Shown in pieces: positions 1 through 11,900 of a stretch of 64,000 nt of DNA. The notes beneath the pieces were generated by a model. It was not told where the DNA came from. It did not search any database and saw only the letters and a list, made by a program, of their open reading frames with translations. Source of the DNA: Macrolepiota albuminosa (lineage: Eukaryota; Basidiomycota; Agaricomycetes; Agaricales; Agaricaceae). Location of the stretch: the NCBI GenBank assembly GCA_027475525.1, contig JAMWFC010000049.1:6184947-6248946 (forward strand), in the 5' to 3' direction. Position numbers and translations under genes: made by a program. Every line of letters starts with the position of its first letter. Position 1 is the stretch's first letter.

Positions 1-476
1 GTTAAAGTCACAAAGTACATACCAAACTTAAAGCACGCGGTTATTCAAGCGTGCCAGTCAAAGCGTGCCAGTCAAGCAGAGGGCACACAACAATTCAAGT
101 AATCCAAGTTAATATTAAGACTAGCAAATACAACGGGGAACTATGCTATAAGTACTACGAGACCGGGTCTCAGGGTTCCGGGGTGTCTGGGATGGGTTCT
201 GGGGGTCATTGAGTAGCTAGCGGGTAGGGACTGTATACTTGGATCGTGCGTGTGGGGCGCGCAATCAATTGGCACGGAGGGAGCTGTGATGTGTGATGCG
301 TGATGGCCAGAAGCGAGTCATGTGATCCAATTGTTGATCGGGGCTGATGGCGGCTGATGGTGGCCCTTGATGCACATGATGGCAGGGCACGTTCTGTGGG
401 GTTGGAGGGAAGGTTCCAGATGGTGTTCTGGGGGTGTCCCAGGGTAGATCCGGAGGGGAGGGGTCGTGACATCACA
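1..476 (-). repeat. Partial LTR of a Ty3/gypsy element related to element B
   Basis: The right edge reads, on the minus strand, TGTGATGTCACGACC directly after a purine run (complement of 477-484). This is the usual junction of polypurine tract and 3' LTR. The same junction (TGATGTCACGAG after a G-rich tract) ends the LTR at 56470, and an inner stretch near 115-160 resembles about 55985-56030. The LTR runs off the left edge, so its true length is unknown. It belongs with the Zn-cluster pseudogene at 600-1795 as the remains of one truncated element whose gag-pol is missing. The relationship is inferred from shared order and short matches, not from a full alignment. Confidence 0.65.
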
Positions 477-599
477 CCCCCCTCAGCGCTGAGACCCTCC
501 AAGGCACGCATAGCTGGTGGTTCGGACCAGGGTCCAATTGTGGAATCCAGCACCTGACCTGCCACGTATCAAAAAAAAATTTTACCATCAAACTCAACC

Positions 600-1795
600 A
601 TGTCACGTACGCTGACGCATTCCCTGACGCCCCCACACACTAACAAGGTCACGCCCCTCATGGCCTGGAAAGCCTGGGATGCACGATACCAAGCTTGCCT
701 TGACTGGGAGCGCGTGGCGGAGCTTGTCCAGCAACGTGAGTGCTTCCCGCCTTGTCCGCCTGTCTCAACTGACCTTCCTATTCCAGAACGACTCAATAAT
801 CCTGTCCCAGAAGCAGGTCCCAGCCGGCACCCGGAGCCTGCTCCCGATGCAGGCCCTAGTGTCCTCCCGGAGTCCCACCCGAGTCGTTCCGCACCTACCT
901 TTGCACGGATGACTGTCCGCCCTCCCCGCCCTAGGCTGCCCGCCCCCCGTTTTCGTTGTTCCGGGATGGTGATAGGGGCCGTCTCCGAAGTCCCAGAGGG
1001 TCAACGTGTTGCATGGGTGGACGCAACGCAGGAGTTGTTTGGGGAGGCCCTGGAGAGGCCCCGGGGTCTACCTCCCCATGCCTGGTGTGTGGGCAATGAA
1101 CTGGTGAGTGCTGTCTTACCTCGTGTCTCGTTGCTGACTTTGGCGCAGTGCCTGCACTGTGCTTGACGGGTGGTCCCCTGCCTGTTTGAGGTCCCGGGCC
1201 CCTCGTCCTGCCGGGACACGTCCGTGTGCGAGGCGTGCCGCCTCAACCACGAGCGATGTTCCGTGTTGGCGCTGTGGAGGGTGCGCTGTGTCTCTCAGGA
1301 GCAGGGGTGGCCGCTGGGGGGAGTCACTCGGAGGATGAGGGTTGAGGAGTGGGACTGGGTAGTGGAGCCAATGGGGGAGGCGGTGGAGCCGGTGGGGGAG
1401 GCGCCTGCGGGGGTGTCTGGTGGGGGGTCGGGGGGTCAAGGGGTCGTCCAGGTGGGGGGCTGGGGTTGTCCCGTGGTCCTGATCACCCATCGGGCGACCC
1501 GGGCTGGGACCACTAGTTACAAGGGTCGTGGGGGGCGCCCCAACAAAGGGAAGAGGCAGGCGTCACCCAGTCCCTCTCCGGGACCCTCTAAGAGGGTGCG
1601 TCTGCCCATGAAGACCCCGTCCCTGGCTTCCCCAGCACGCCTCTCTCCAGCAGCCTTTTCCCCATTGTCCAGGCGACCGTTGGATGCTGAGGTGAGGGCT
1701 CTGCAGGAGCGCCTGGAGCAGGCCAACTGGGAGAGGGGGGAGCACAAAGAGGGGGTGAGGGAGGAGGGGGCTGGAGGAGGCGAGGGTGGCCGTTG
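600..1795 (+). pseudogene. Decayed Zn-cluster / coiled-coil accessory gene of a Ty3 element
   Basis: This is a diverged homologue of the gene at 56623-58465, in the same place next to an LTR and in the same orientation. The first exon (MSRTLTHSL..., AWKAWDARYQAC) matches the element B exon starting MSREQTPL (AWEEYDARRSAY). An intron of GTGAGTGC...TTCCAG type follows near 737. A second intron ends in GGCGCAG at 1148, immediately before a cysteine cluster (1149-1259) with C-x2-C, a distal Cys, and C-x2-C-x6-C (VCEACRLNHERCS). A TGA at 1164-1166 interrupts the cluster right after the first Cys pair. A basic stretch and a Glu/Gln-rich helical segment follow. Homology stops near 1795, where SNF2 sequence begins. 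The nonsense codon and truncation make it a pseudogene. Its molecular role is unknown; Zn(2)Cys(6) clusters usually bind DNA. Confidence 0.7.
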
Positions 1796-3203
1796 CTCAA
1801 TGCGATAAGCTTGTGAAACAGTTCTACAAAGAGGATGCAGCAGCTCGCACCGCAGTTATATCCAGCATAGGTGGCATGGGTCTTAACCTATCCATTGCCA
1901 ACTTGGTCATATTTTTGGTATACAGATTCCCCTTTTCATGGAGTTAAACTCACGTTATAGATAGGACCAGCCCTGGTCTGCGCAAGAGGAGCACCAGATT
2001 TGTAGACACATTTGGCGTCAGCCCCAGAAAAGTACAATCACGTGCTATTACGTACTGGCAGAAGACTCTGCAGATCTCATCATGACGCATGTGCTCACGG
2101 AAAGCGTGATCTTTTCAACAGATTTGTTAATGAAAAAACTGCAGAAGGTACACCGTTTTTCTTTTCCAGCTAGCCATCATTCTTATATTGTGTAGATTTA
2201 CGGTGCATTCTTGGCGGTGGTGTGTTCGACCCTGCATTGGACATGGAAGAAAGAAGTACAGTCCATGGACGAGAAGAAAAAGATCGACACTTCAACAAAA
2301 GCCTTTGAGCCCCAGGCTCTTGAGACAGAGCTTCCAGTCAATCTGCCCGAGACCAGTGTTCAGGTGATCAATGAAGGCTACCCAGCCATTCCAACCACGG
2401 ATGTCGACCCTATTAATGATGTGCCTTCGCCGTGGCATATGTCTGACGGTATGTCTATTTTATCTTACAATGGTGAACAGCTATTTTCTGACACGTTTGG
2501 TGGGCTTAGATCAAGAGGGAGGCAGCGAGTTGAAGCCTACACGTTTGGTAGGCTTAGATCAAGAGGGCGGCAGCGAGTTGAAGCCCACTGGAGGCCATGG
2601 ACACCTTCTCATTTACAGCAACGGTAAAACCTCATCTACTTTTGCCGTTTCTGAGTTCATCGTAAATCTAGATGAGATCGAGCCTAACAAGGCTCAAGGC
2701 TCTGGCCACGTCAATGAAACAGGTCTTCGGCGGAAATGTAAGTTTAGAATCTTGCCAAGTTATGCGGCTCAGAACTGATGAAATCTCCACAGCAGGAACC
2801 CTGACAGCTATTGATGACTTTTATACCTCTTCTACCGCTGGTGACAAAGACAGACCACGTGCTAAGAGAGCAAGGCAAGGATCCATCAGTTACTCTGATA
2901 GCGCTCAGATTACGGCGAACATGGTGAATGCCCCATGTGCTGAGTCCAGTATGTATTCTTTTTCTACACATACAATACTTTTACAACCGTCATTCCAGCC
3001 AAGGTTGCACAGCCTTCGATTGAGCGGGATACACATAGTCTAATTGCCACGTCCTCGCATGCCTCCTTGTCTTTGCATGCTCATCAATACCCGATTCCTC
3101 CTATTTGCAGACCCGGAGACTTGGACAAAGTACCACCGCCAAAATCCGCTCTCCTCGGTTTTCAGTCCCAGGAAAGAAAAATCCTTTCAGTAGAAAGAGG
3201 TAG
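1796..3203 (+). pseudogene. C-terminal fragment of a SNF2-family helicase gene
   Basis: Three exons read as the end of a Snf2/Rad54-type helicase C domain. Exon 1 (to 1917) has motif V, GGMGLNLSIANLVIFL. A 47 nt phase-0 intron (1918-1964) follows. Exon 2 (1965-2147) continues DQPWSAQEEHQICRHIW with the motif VI arginines, then YYVLAEDSADLIM. A second intron runs 2148-2195. An acidic, low-complexity tail follows with probable further introns near 2737 and 2950, and a likely stop TAG at 3201-3203 after a basic C-terminus. Such proteins use ATP to remodel chromatin or translocate on DNA. Everything before motif V, including the Walker motifs, is missing: the gene is cut at about 1795 by a retroelement remnant. 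The helicase assignment is firm; tail exon borders are not. Confidence 0.72.
2491..2586 (+). repeat. 48 bp tandem duplication in the SNF2 gene tail
   Basis: Two head-to-tail copies (2491-2538 and 2539-2586) differ at three positions. The unit is 16 codons long, so duplication keeps the frame. In the frame continuous with exon 3 it gives a doubled RSRGRQRVEA segment. Confidence 0.9.
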
Positions 3204-3837
3204 CCGGCATTGAGGCAGCATGATATAAAACGATGTATTTGTTATGATATATTCAGTCATCGTGGCCACCACAAGTGTGCTACCTAACTTTTCAAATATC
3301 ATACCGCTTTGTCTGCCCTCGTACAATGGGCACAAAATGTATATATATTCGTAGGAGACTAAATCATGTGCTCAGTCAATTATCTACAGACTGAGGGCGG
3401 GCTTACCAACAATGGAAAGGTGAAGGGGAAAGCAGTACATCAACCATGCTGCCCAGACCTCTATTTATTGAGAATTTGCTGTTGGTTTTGTCTGTTACTA
3501 GCACAATCTCAACCCCTCTTCAACCAACCTTTACTAGTGCTCAGGCTACCAATAGTATCATCAAAGGGGATGGGCCGCTGCGACGCACGGCGAGACCGAG
3601 GTCTACGCAGCTGGGTGTTATGGGAGGCGCAACATGGCAGTGCCAGTGTGACAGCGCTAGCGTGATGTGCCAGCGTGGCAATAGTGCAGGCTAGCTCACG
3701 ACATAGGGAGAAATCGAGACCATATTTGTGTGAATATTGATATATAGAATGTACGTATTGCTGTCCATAAGCATAAATCAAAGAAAAATAGTCCATAAAT
3801 GTATTAAAAAAATGTAGAAATTCGAAAATCGTAATCT
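3204..3837. other. Intergenic region, no gene recognised
   Basis: AT-rich spacer between the end of the SNF2 fragment and the convergent minus-strand gene ending at 3838. Short open frames on both strands (about 3366-3790) show no recognisable motif and no splice pattern. I see no promoter or RNA gene that I can defend. Confidence 0.5.
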
Positions 3838-5292
3838 TTATTTATCTTCATCATCCCTGTATGCATAGAGCGTGTTGACGTCTACACGACCACCGTTGAT
3901 GACGCCCAAAGTTTGGTCAGTAACAAATGTAACAATAGTGTTACCGTACCAATTGCTTGCATTGGGCGTGCTATAAGTGATTTGAGGAGTCCCAGGCAGG
4001 TCCCAGAGAACGTGTCTGTGGAAAAGGGGAAAAGTCGGTACAGGGAGTCGGCAAGTGTAAAGCGCTAAGGTAAAGTGCCTAGGAAAGAAGCGGTAAGTGA
4101 ACACGGCAATGTCAGCGGCAAGAACACAATAAGCTTAGCGAAGTCTAAGCGTTGATAATGCCTGCCGTAGTTGCAAGGTGCGAGTGTGTTGAGTATTGGT
4201 GAGAGTCTGCAACTGCCAACGAGTTCAACGTTGCCGACCGTAAATGAGCTCTTGAGCGTAAGGGAGACTGAAGTAAGGGGAGCAGGAAACTCTGGTCTAT
4301 TGTCCTGATGATCCTATGTACAAGTCGGTAAGTGCTTTTATACTACAATGAGTTCACCGTCGCCAGTGACTAAAGAGCGGTAAACTAGAAAATTTTATAA
4401 GGGGTAGCTCCAACGGTTTCAGATCCCTGCCGTCCATTCAAGACCCTTAGCGCCACCAGGCGGCAGATCGCGGTGCTAAACCATCAGCCCATCACCCTTC
4501 TGTCTGTCCAAAGTGCTTAGCGATGTCATGTGCCAAATCGAAGCGCTAAGCAGTGTCAGACACCAAGGTCAAACGCCAAGCTGTCCGTCAGTTTTTGATA
4601 GATCATCAATCTTCTTGCCAAGCACTGTCGTCAGTGACTGATGCCATCTGTCAGTTGTCATTCCTGCTGCCGTCGGCGCTATCATTGATTGGATCTGCTT
4701 CTTGCCGCGTCCGGCCATCGGAAATGGCTTAAAATAGGTAGAACACGTGCGCTAAGTTCGGAACGAGTGCGGCAAGGTTTCCGGAGCCGGTGCCAAGCCT
4801 GCCGTTGATGTGCCTAACCTGTATAGGGTCCTATCACCGTACAAGAACAGGTACATCCCTGTGCGATGCAGTTTCGAGTTCCTGGCCTGTAAAGAGGTCA
4901 TATACGACGAAACACGCTAAAACAGGCAACGAACCTGATCTTGACTGTTGAATAGCTTAACCCTCCCCATAATCTCCTTGCAGCACGTGAATGCTCGAAT
5001 AACGTGCGCTGACCTAGACATATGTTAGTCATATAGAGCCAAAAAAAAGGCACGAAGGTACGTACTTCATACCCTGAACCACACCAGTCCCTTTGCTTTC
5101 ACTTTTTTCAAATTTATTCGACGAGTCGTCGTCAACAGATTGGGAAACAGCATGGGAGGATTCATCAGAAGTTGACAAGTGATTCATGGACGGTGTTAGG
5201 GTGAAAATGACGTCTAATGTGTAGATCTCAGGTTGAGCAAGGTTGAGCAATGTCTGGCACAATGTGACGGTCTGCGTCATGCGTGACAACAC
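3838..5292 (-). pseudogene. Unidentified host gene interrupted by a solo LTR
   Basis: Minus-strand exons read from an ATG near 5292 (MLSRMTQTVTLCQTLLNLAQ...), across an intron of GTACGT...GTCTAG type (about 5085-5032), into a segment with AHVIRAFTCCKEIMGR. A further intron probably follows. The last exon is split by the LTR at 3897-4836. Removing the LTR and one CCGT copy restores GMYLFLYGGRVDVNTLYAY, ending DDEDK and a TAA at 3838. I do not recognise the protein: no signal peptide or catalytic motif stands out. Exon borders other than the LTR junction are provisional. The gene is presumably inactive or ends differently because the LTR lies in its final coding exon. Confidence 0.5.
3897..4836 (-). 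repeat. Solo LTR of element A family
   Basis: 940 bp, begins TGATGACGCC and ends GGGTCCTATCA on the plus strand, co-linear with the 948 bp LTRs of element A but visibly more diverged. It is flanked by the 4 bp direct repeat CCGT (3893-3896 and 4837-4840). No internal sequence remains, so it arose by LTR-LTR recombination. It interrupts the last exon of the minus-strand gene at 3838-5292. Confidence 0.9.
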
Positions 5293-5755
5293 TTATACGC
5301 ATCATCGTTGCTCGCCTTGGCTCTTGAACAGCCAACATTGGCCCCCCTCGTCGTCCTTGGAGCGTCCGCACACGAGGTGAAGAGGTTCTTCATGACCTAA
5401 AATCGAAATTGTGAGTGCAATGTCTGGCACGCCGCGATGGTCCAAATCACGCATGACAGCCACTAATACGCATCAGCATCACTCACATTGGCTTTTAGAC
5501 AGCCTACGTTTGGCCTCCTCGTTGTCCTTGAAGTGTCCGCACACGAGTTGCATATGTTATTAATATCCTAGAATCAAAATCATGAGTTCAGGATGCAGAT
5601 AAAAGTCCTACGTAACAGTTGACGACAAAACCCCACCCGGACATCCACGTCGCTCCCGTTAGCTTGTCATTAGCCCCCGCAACGTCCTTGGAGCATACAC
5701 ATGCGGGCTTGGGCTTTAATGCACGTACTGTAGTCGAAATGATGAGTTCGGGTGC
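5249..5755. repeat. Three diverged ~170 bp tandem units
   Basis: Units start near 5249, 5419 and 5591. Each contains a form of CGTCCTTGGAGCGTCCGCACACGAG and ends with a form of AATCGAAATTGTGAGT. The first two also share GCAATGTCTGGCAC near the start. Divergence is high, so the duplication is old. It lies at the 5' side of the minus-strand gene ending at 3838; whether it was coding is unclear. Confidence 0.6.
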
Positions 5756-5824
5756 CGTTAACAAGTCCGACGCAGCCTTTCATCATAAATACCTGCCCAT
5801 GCATCAGTAGTGGGAAAGGTTCTC

Positions 5825-6287
5825 TGTCAGGGGACCCCTCATTCCTTTCTTCTTTCACTCCTTATTTCTTCACTCTCCTTTCATTCACTTCCTTATTTCT
5901 TCTACCATTCTCTCATTTTGCTGTTACTACTTCTTCAACACTATCTGTTGGTACTATTCTCAACCTTTGAGGTGCTCTGGTTCTTTAGCTATCACTCAGA
6001 CAAGTGTGGGCCCTTCAGCACCGCTCCAGGCTGCTTAGATAAGCCGGAGTTTGCCTTTCTGACTTTCTGACTTCTAAAGTCTGGAGTTTTCCTCCCTTGT
6101 TTGCACACTTGTTTGATTAGTCAATTTTCGAGTTTTTAAGGTTTTGTTGTACTGTACAGTTGTTTCCCACGCTTCAGAGGCCCCAGAAGCGTCCAACCTG
6201 GCATAGGGAATCCCCAGACTTGTTCTCTTTGGATCTCCCTCTGCCAGCTGTGTGACTGAGCCACAGCCTCTAGAGGTCGCCCTTACA
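5825..6287 (-). repeat. Solo LTR, family C (inverted copy)
   Basis: 463 bp. Its minus strand begins TGTAAGGGCGACC and ends CCCCTGACA, matching the copies at 8006 and 38033. It is flanked by a perfect 5 bp duplication TTCTC (5820-5824 and 6288-6292). It lacks the internal ~60 bp expansion found in the other two copies, so it represents the simpler or ancestral form. Confidence 0.9.
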
Positions 6288-7655
6288 TTCTCGTTGTTCA
6301 GGCAGCAGGTGGCAAACAGGAGAGGGTAGGTTTGTTGTCCGTGATAGATATATTTCGAGTGTCCTGTAAATCTCGAGGAGTGCGTGATAATAGCATTCGA
6401 ATTGTCATGCTTCAAACTCGTGTACATAGAGGGTATTGTGATATCTTTTCTGTCATGGTCAAGGGTCAGGAGGTCGTTGTTTCCAGGTTGTCGTTTCCAA
6501 GAGCGTGTACAGAGGTTGGTACAAGAATTGAGCCTTCTGAGAGAATATAATGTAGTAAGATGAGTTGTCACCAGTGCCAGTCTGGACGCCGAAGGTATGG
6601 CTGGGATGATGCAAAGCAGTGAATTCTACAGGCTCTAGCACAGATTTAGCACCAAGAGGATGGTCCTGGCCATACCCAAGGGTTATGCGTGGTTCTACAG
6701 CTCTAGCACAGATTTAACACCCAGAGGATGGTTTTGGCCATACCTACGCTTTTTACCGTCATAATTTGCCAATGTTAAATAGAAACTAACTTGTGTAAAT
6801 GGTTTTCTTCTCTACTGCATTCTGGAACAGAGATGGAGAGTAGAATATTGAGGGCAAGAAATAGAAACGGTGACTCCGATCCCTCGACATCTAGTAGGAT
6901 AATTAAGAATATACATATGTTAGTTATTAAATAAATGGAAGGGACAACCTCGTACCTCTGTCAACATTGAATCGGGGCTCTTCATCTTTCGTCTGAATCG
7001 GGTCTGATGAGACCCTGTTGAGTTTCTACTCGTAATTCAACGGATAAAACGGTACTGTGGGTAGATAAGCTGTGTCACCTGCTTCGCCACGGTGCAGACG
7101 GAATACAAATGCATCTGTGGGAGGAAGGGGAAGTGAGTAAGTTTTTATTTTTCTTAGATGGGTAAGACGTAGGATATTCAATCACCAGCTTCAAAGCTTA
7201 CATTCAGCTGTAATCCAACGACGTCAATGCTATCAAACATGGAAAGAATCAATAAGAACAAACTGTACCATAGTACTGGACACGTAGAGCCCTTCATCTA
7301 TATGCTGGCTTTACCCACATTTGGGATTGGCTGCATATGACCTGCCAGTGGGACTATATGAATTTCTTAGAACATATAATCGTGCGGGTGGAGGAGACAT
7401 ACCTAGCACTTTGAATGCCAACAACGCATGCTTGAGACTCCATGGCTGACAAACGAAACTGCTCACGGTTACATGGAGAATCTTCCACTCCATTCTAGAA
7501 TAATCCGCTGGTTCCAGAAACATGTTCCATCAGAAAGTGCCAATCACGGGCGGTCGTAGCTCCAGCAGCGGATGACAAATGAATGTGTATGTTTATTGTT
7601 GTTGTATGATTTGTGTTTGATTGTTCAAATCCGTTCTTGTTCTTCAATTGTCACC
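6288..7655. other. No gene recognised; short open frames and a local duplication
   Basis: Open frames on the minus strand next to the LTR (to about 6571), and near 7311-7523, have no identifiable domain. The stretch 6750-7560 is AT-rich and intergenic in character. The only clear structure is the 69 bp duplication listed separately. Confidence 0.4.
6624..6752. repeat. 69 bp imperfect tandem duplication
   Basis: Two units starting at 6624 and 6693 share TTCTACAG, CTCTAGCACAGATTTA and GAGGATGG. The second unit is slightly shorter and diverged. Confidence 0.75.
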
Positions 7656-8890
7656 ATGGACGGTATAATGTCATCTCACCACCCTTGCCTCGACAACTCT
7701 AAGTTTTATAATCACTCATGGTATTCAGATGTTATTCCTAACACTCATGACCTGTCTTCTCACTTTGACAGCACACCTGTGGCGGCAAGTTACTTAGATA
7801 TTCTTTATGCATGCTCTGCTGACCTATTTAAGGTGCTTGCATGTGTGTTGTCTGAGGCAGAAAAAAATATTTCTCTTGCTAGCTGTTCAGACGTATTCTC
7901 CATATTTCAAGATACTATAAATGATGTCCCTGTTTATTGTGTACCAAAAGATAAGGCACTCAAAGCCTTTTTCAAAGTTATTATGTCATATTGTGTACTC
8001 GCCATTGTAAGGGCGACCTCTAGAGGCTGTGGCTCAGTCACACAGCTGGCAGAGGGAGATCCAAAGTGTATTAGAATATATACTGACAATATCAAGGTAG
8101 CTACTCACCTGGCAGAGGGAGATCCAAAGAGAACAAGTCTAGGGATTCCCTATGCCAGGTTGGACGCTTCTGGGGCCTCTGAAGCGTGGGAAACAACTGT
8201 ACAGTACAACAAAACCTTAAAAACTCGAAAATTGCCTACACAAACACTTGTACAAATAAGGGGCAAACTCTGGCAAACTCTGGCTTATATAAGCAGTCTG
8301 GAAGCGGTGCTGAGTGGGCCCACACTTGTCTGAATGGTGGCTAAAGAACCAGAGCATCTCAAGGGCTGAGAGTGGTACTGACAGATAGTGTTGAAAGAAT
8401 AGAAACAGTAAAATGAAATAATGTCAGAAGAAATAAGAGAATGAATGGAAGGAGAGTGAAGAGATAAGGAGTGAGAAAAGGAAGAAATGAGGAGTCCCCT
8501 GACAGACATATACATGCTTGTATGTGAGGATGAGATGCGCCCTCCACGAACCTCAGGGCCGATGATGGAGAATAGCCGTTCAGTAGGTTCATCTTCTATT
8601 ATCTATTTCATTGTTTGAGTTTGTGTTTTAGCTGGTAAACCCTTTAAACTCACTCCCAAACCTTATTGGGAAATTCCATAAAAACTTCGTACAACATCTG
8701 AAAAAGATAAATGCCGAATCTAGAGGAGAACGACTGAGAGACCGTCCTACCCCCAAGTTTACAGGTCCTCGCATGAAGCTGTACTCCGAACTCACTTCTC
8801 GGGTCAGCAATAAGGGTGTTCAAAACACCATAATCAATCTTACTAGTGCAGCGTTACATCTAAGTTGCCTATTAAAGGTAATTTTAATTG
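7656..8890 (+). pseudogene. Unidentified host gene interrupted by a family C LTR
   Basis: Reading starts at an ATG in good context at 7656 (MDGIMSSHHPCLDNSKFYNH) and runs open to the LTR at 8006. Deleting the LTR and one target-site copy joins the frame: ...YCVLAI then YMLVCEDEMRPPRTSGPMM. An intron of GTAGGTTC...GTTTTAG type (about 8582-8630) leads to an exon with LVNPLNSLPNLIGKFHKNF and GERLRDRPTPKFTGPRMK, open to about 8880. I recognise no domain. It could be a separate gene or the 5' part of the JmjC gene that follows on the same strand. The LTR adds a different in-frame tail, so the intact product cannot be made. Confidence 0.5.
8006..8504 (+). repeat. Solo LTR, family C
   Basis: 499 bp, begins TGTAAGGGCGACC and ends CCCCTGACA. 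Flanks are GCCAT (8001-8005) and GACAT (8505-8509), a 5 bp target duplication with one later substitution. Like the copy at 38033 it holds an internal expansion in which CTGGCAGAGGGAGATCCAAAG occurs twice around a short insert. Confidence 0.88.
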
Positions 8891-8917
8891 ATATCAGTTC
8901 GAATGTCCATTAAAGTT

Positions 8918-11900
8918 GCCTCAGGGTAACCTTTATCTACTGTCCGATATCACGGCAATCGAAGATATCATTGTTGACGAGTATTTCCCTTCTCGACCTT
9001 ATTATAATAGCTGCTCATCGTCTTTGTTGTGTATAGCAAAAGCAGATCTAGCGATCAAGACCAATTGAAATATCTCCATACTATGCATGGCGGTGTCATT
9101 GACGGTGCCAGTTCATATGGTTGCTCGACTATTATGCACAACTCCCTTTATCTGGCATTACTCGTATCCCCCCTAATGTTACTTCTTCCTCGCAAATATG
9201 GTACACTAACCGGTAAAGACTCCCTGCTACAGGTAAATTGATATATATATTTTATTTTGTTTGAGCAGCTCTGATTGCTTTTCAAGCTTTGGAGGCATGT
9301 TGGTGGGCTGGAACGTCCACGTATCATTGTCGAGGTGGATCAAGCATTGTGGAGAGTGTTGTTCTCGGCAGCTCAGGGTGGTGACCTGCTAACCGAGCTG
9401 TCATCTGCCTTGAGTACCTTAACTGATCAAATCAACGAAGCGGCTCCTGCTTGGAATGAAATCGTATCTGTCCCTTTACCTTCTAAGAAGCCCCCGCTTG
9501 ATTCTTCGCATGTTCCTTTAATTGCTGCATCGACCACTTCAACAAGCGACGAAGCCAAACAAGATGATGATGCAAGCCCATTGTTTGGACCCGCTCCGTT
9601 CTCTGTTGGATTGGTTGACTTACCAGGACCCCTTATTCACTCGGCATGCCCGTCAGGTCACGTAGATATTCCTCATCCAACCGTCGGCGACAAGCCTCAT
9701 GGTAATGAGCAGTCTTCACCTACGTGACCTGCAAATTCAGACAACTCGACCATTTCTCCAGATTTAGGGGACCTTATGGATGTGTCACCTGATATCTCCA
9801 ATAACAATGCCGAGGATACCCGTCTTGACCCGTCCCCTTGTACAGACGCACTCGACCATGCATTGGAAGACCCCACAGGATCCAAAAACTATAACAAGTT
9901 AACTGATGTCCCTTCCTCTCCGAATACCGTCCATGCCTTGGATAACGCTATGGACGTGTTGCCCGTTATTTCAAATTGTGAAGTTGAGGATTCCCCTGAA
10001 CCAGACCCCATGGACGTGGCACCCAACGTTTCAAATTGTGACATTGAGGATTCCCCTGCAGGTGCCCGTGAGCATACTAATTCCAATATGGCACCTGCTA
10101 CTGGGGCATTTATTCCCAGGACAGACGTACCGGATGGAGAACAGGTGACACCCGTAGTTACCGGTATTGGTTCACTAACTTTAGACAACGCCTCCGAGAC
10201 AGCAGTTAACAATGATTTGCCTACTTCCGACCCGGCGGTGACTGTTGGCTCTGCTAAGACTTCGAAAGGAAAGCGGAGAAAGTCAGCGCGTATTGCGGCC
10301 AAAAACAAGCAACGTAATATGGCACCCTTGACACCTAGGAAGAGAAAACAAAACTACACGAGTAAGGCTCATGTAGACTCTGATAGCGCTAGCGAGCCTC
10401 CCACGATGGACTCAGATAACGATAGCGATTCCTCCAACCACTCCACTGAGGGAACGGCGGTTGCTTCACCCCTTGAAAATGTTGAGACGGATCAGGGTTA
10501 CATTGACCTGACCCTTGAGTCTACGGTGAGTTACTGTCTATGTGTTGATCAACTGGCTGTGATTCTGGGTTTAGGATGATGAGGATAGCCATACCGTCAA
10601 AGCTCTGAATTGTCTTGATCTCTCAGAACCATGGATTCTCCGCAAAGGGGACACCGTACATATACCATTGTCTGGCGGCGATGGGATGTTTGAATACACA
10701 CCAAGATTTCATGTGCGTATATATTCTATTCCATTCTAGTAGCCTTCCGTTCACTGCTCTGTAGCTCGACAGGGACCTTGTTTGGTTTTGCAGATTGTAT
10801 GCCGCATCTGTTGCCCATCGGGTTCGACCCTCATCTGTGAAGGTGATGACTCAAACCGAGTATCACTCTTCCTCTTCACTTGCTCTCTCCAAAACCTTAA
10901 CGTCGCATTCTTGTATTCTTGTCATTGGGGACCAGCATATTGACCCAGGTTTCAATGCACGCTCCTTATCAGACGTATGCGTCTTGGACAATGTTATCCA
11001 GGTGCATGGTACGCTCAAGCTCCTTTGTAACATTTTTATTATCTTTAATTTTAATTCCTTTTCCCACAGATTTCACCATATCTGGTACCGAGCGTTTAAA
11101 GCATGCGACACCTCGGGATCTTCTAAGGACGCTAGAATCTTCGTACCCAAGATCATTAAGTGCTTTGGATATCCCTGCCTCCCTAGAAACTTTCCCATGC
11201 CTCCCATTCTCAAGCGACTCGGCTGTCTGGGGAAAAGTTCAAGGTCACGGGTACTGTAAAGTGGACGATTTTTATCCAATTTCCAATATGCGATGGAATC
11301 TTGCTTCCATCAGTGGCACCCACCATTACTGGCACATTGACGCCAATGGTTTTGCTATGTTCATCTTCATCGAGACTGGCGTGAAGTTGTGGTTCGTGGC
11401 GGTGCCCAAATCTGGAAATTACGATGACTTCGGAGCATGGGACCTTTACGTTAACAATTTCTACACCAGAAAGCCAAACGATGAAAAGTGGGACGTCGAG
11501 CTCCTTGTTCTGCAGCCAGGTTCCATGCTGTTTGTCAACTGATTATTTCTTTTCCTTGTATTATTTACTGATAATGTATTATTACAGCATCATGTGCCCG
11601 TGCTTGCCTCATGCCGTAGTTACTCCAATGCCTACAATATGCCGTGGGGGTCATTTCTACAATACATCGACTCTCGCTGCCTCAATAATCGGCTTGTATC
11701 ACCATTACATCGCTTCGACATCAATATCCAACACAGACCACGGTCCCGCATCAGACACGGTGCTGATGCGCCTCCTCACGTATTTCGTCCTTGTTCTCGT
11801 CGATTCGGTGACCGATCACGGTACGTGAAGTCATCGTCACATCTGTTTATACCATTCACGTATGTGCAGATTACGACAATGGTCACGTTCCGAACACAAA

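Noticed and set aside
2371..2778. Second ORF through the 48 bp duplication
   Set aside because: Out of frame with the spliced SNF2 exons; open only because the repeat lacks stops in that frame.
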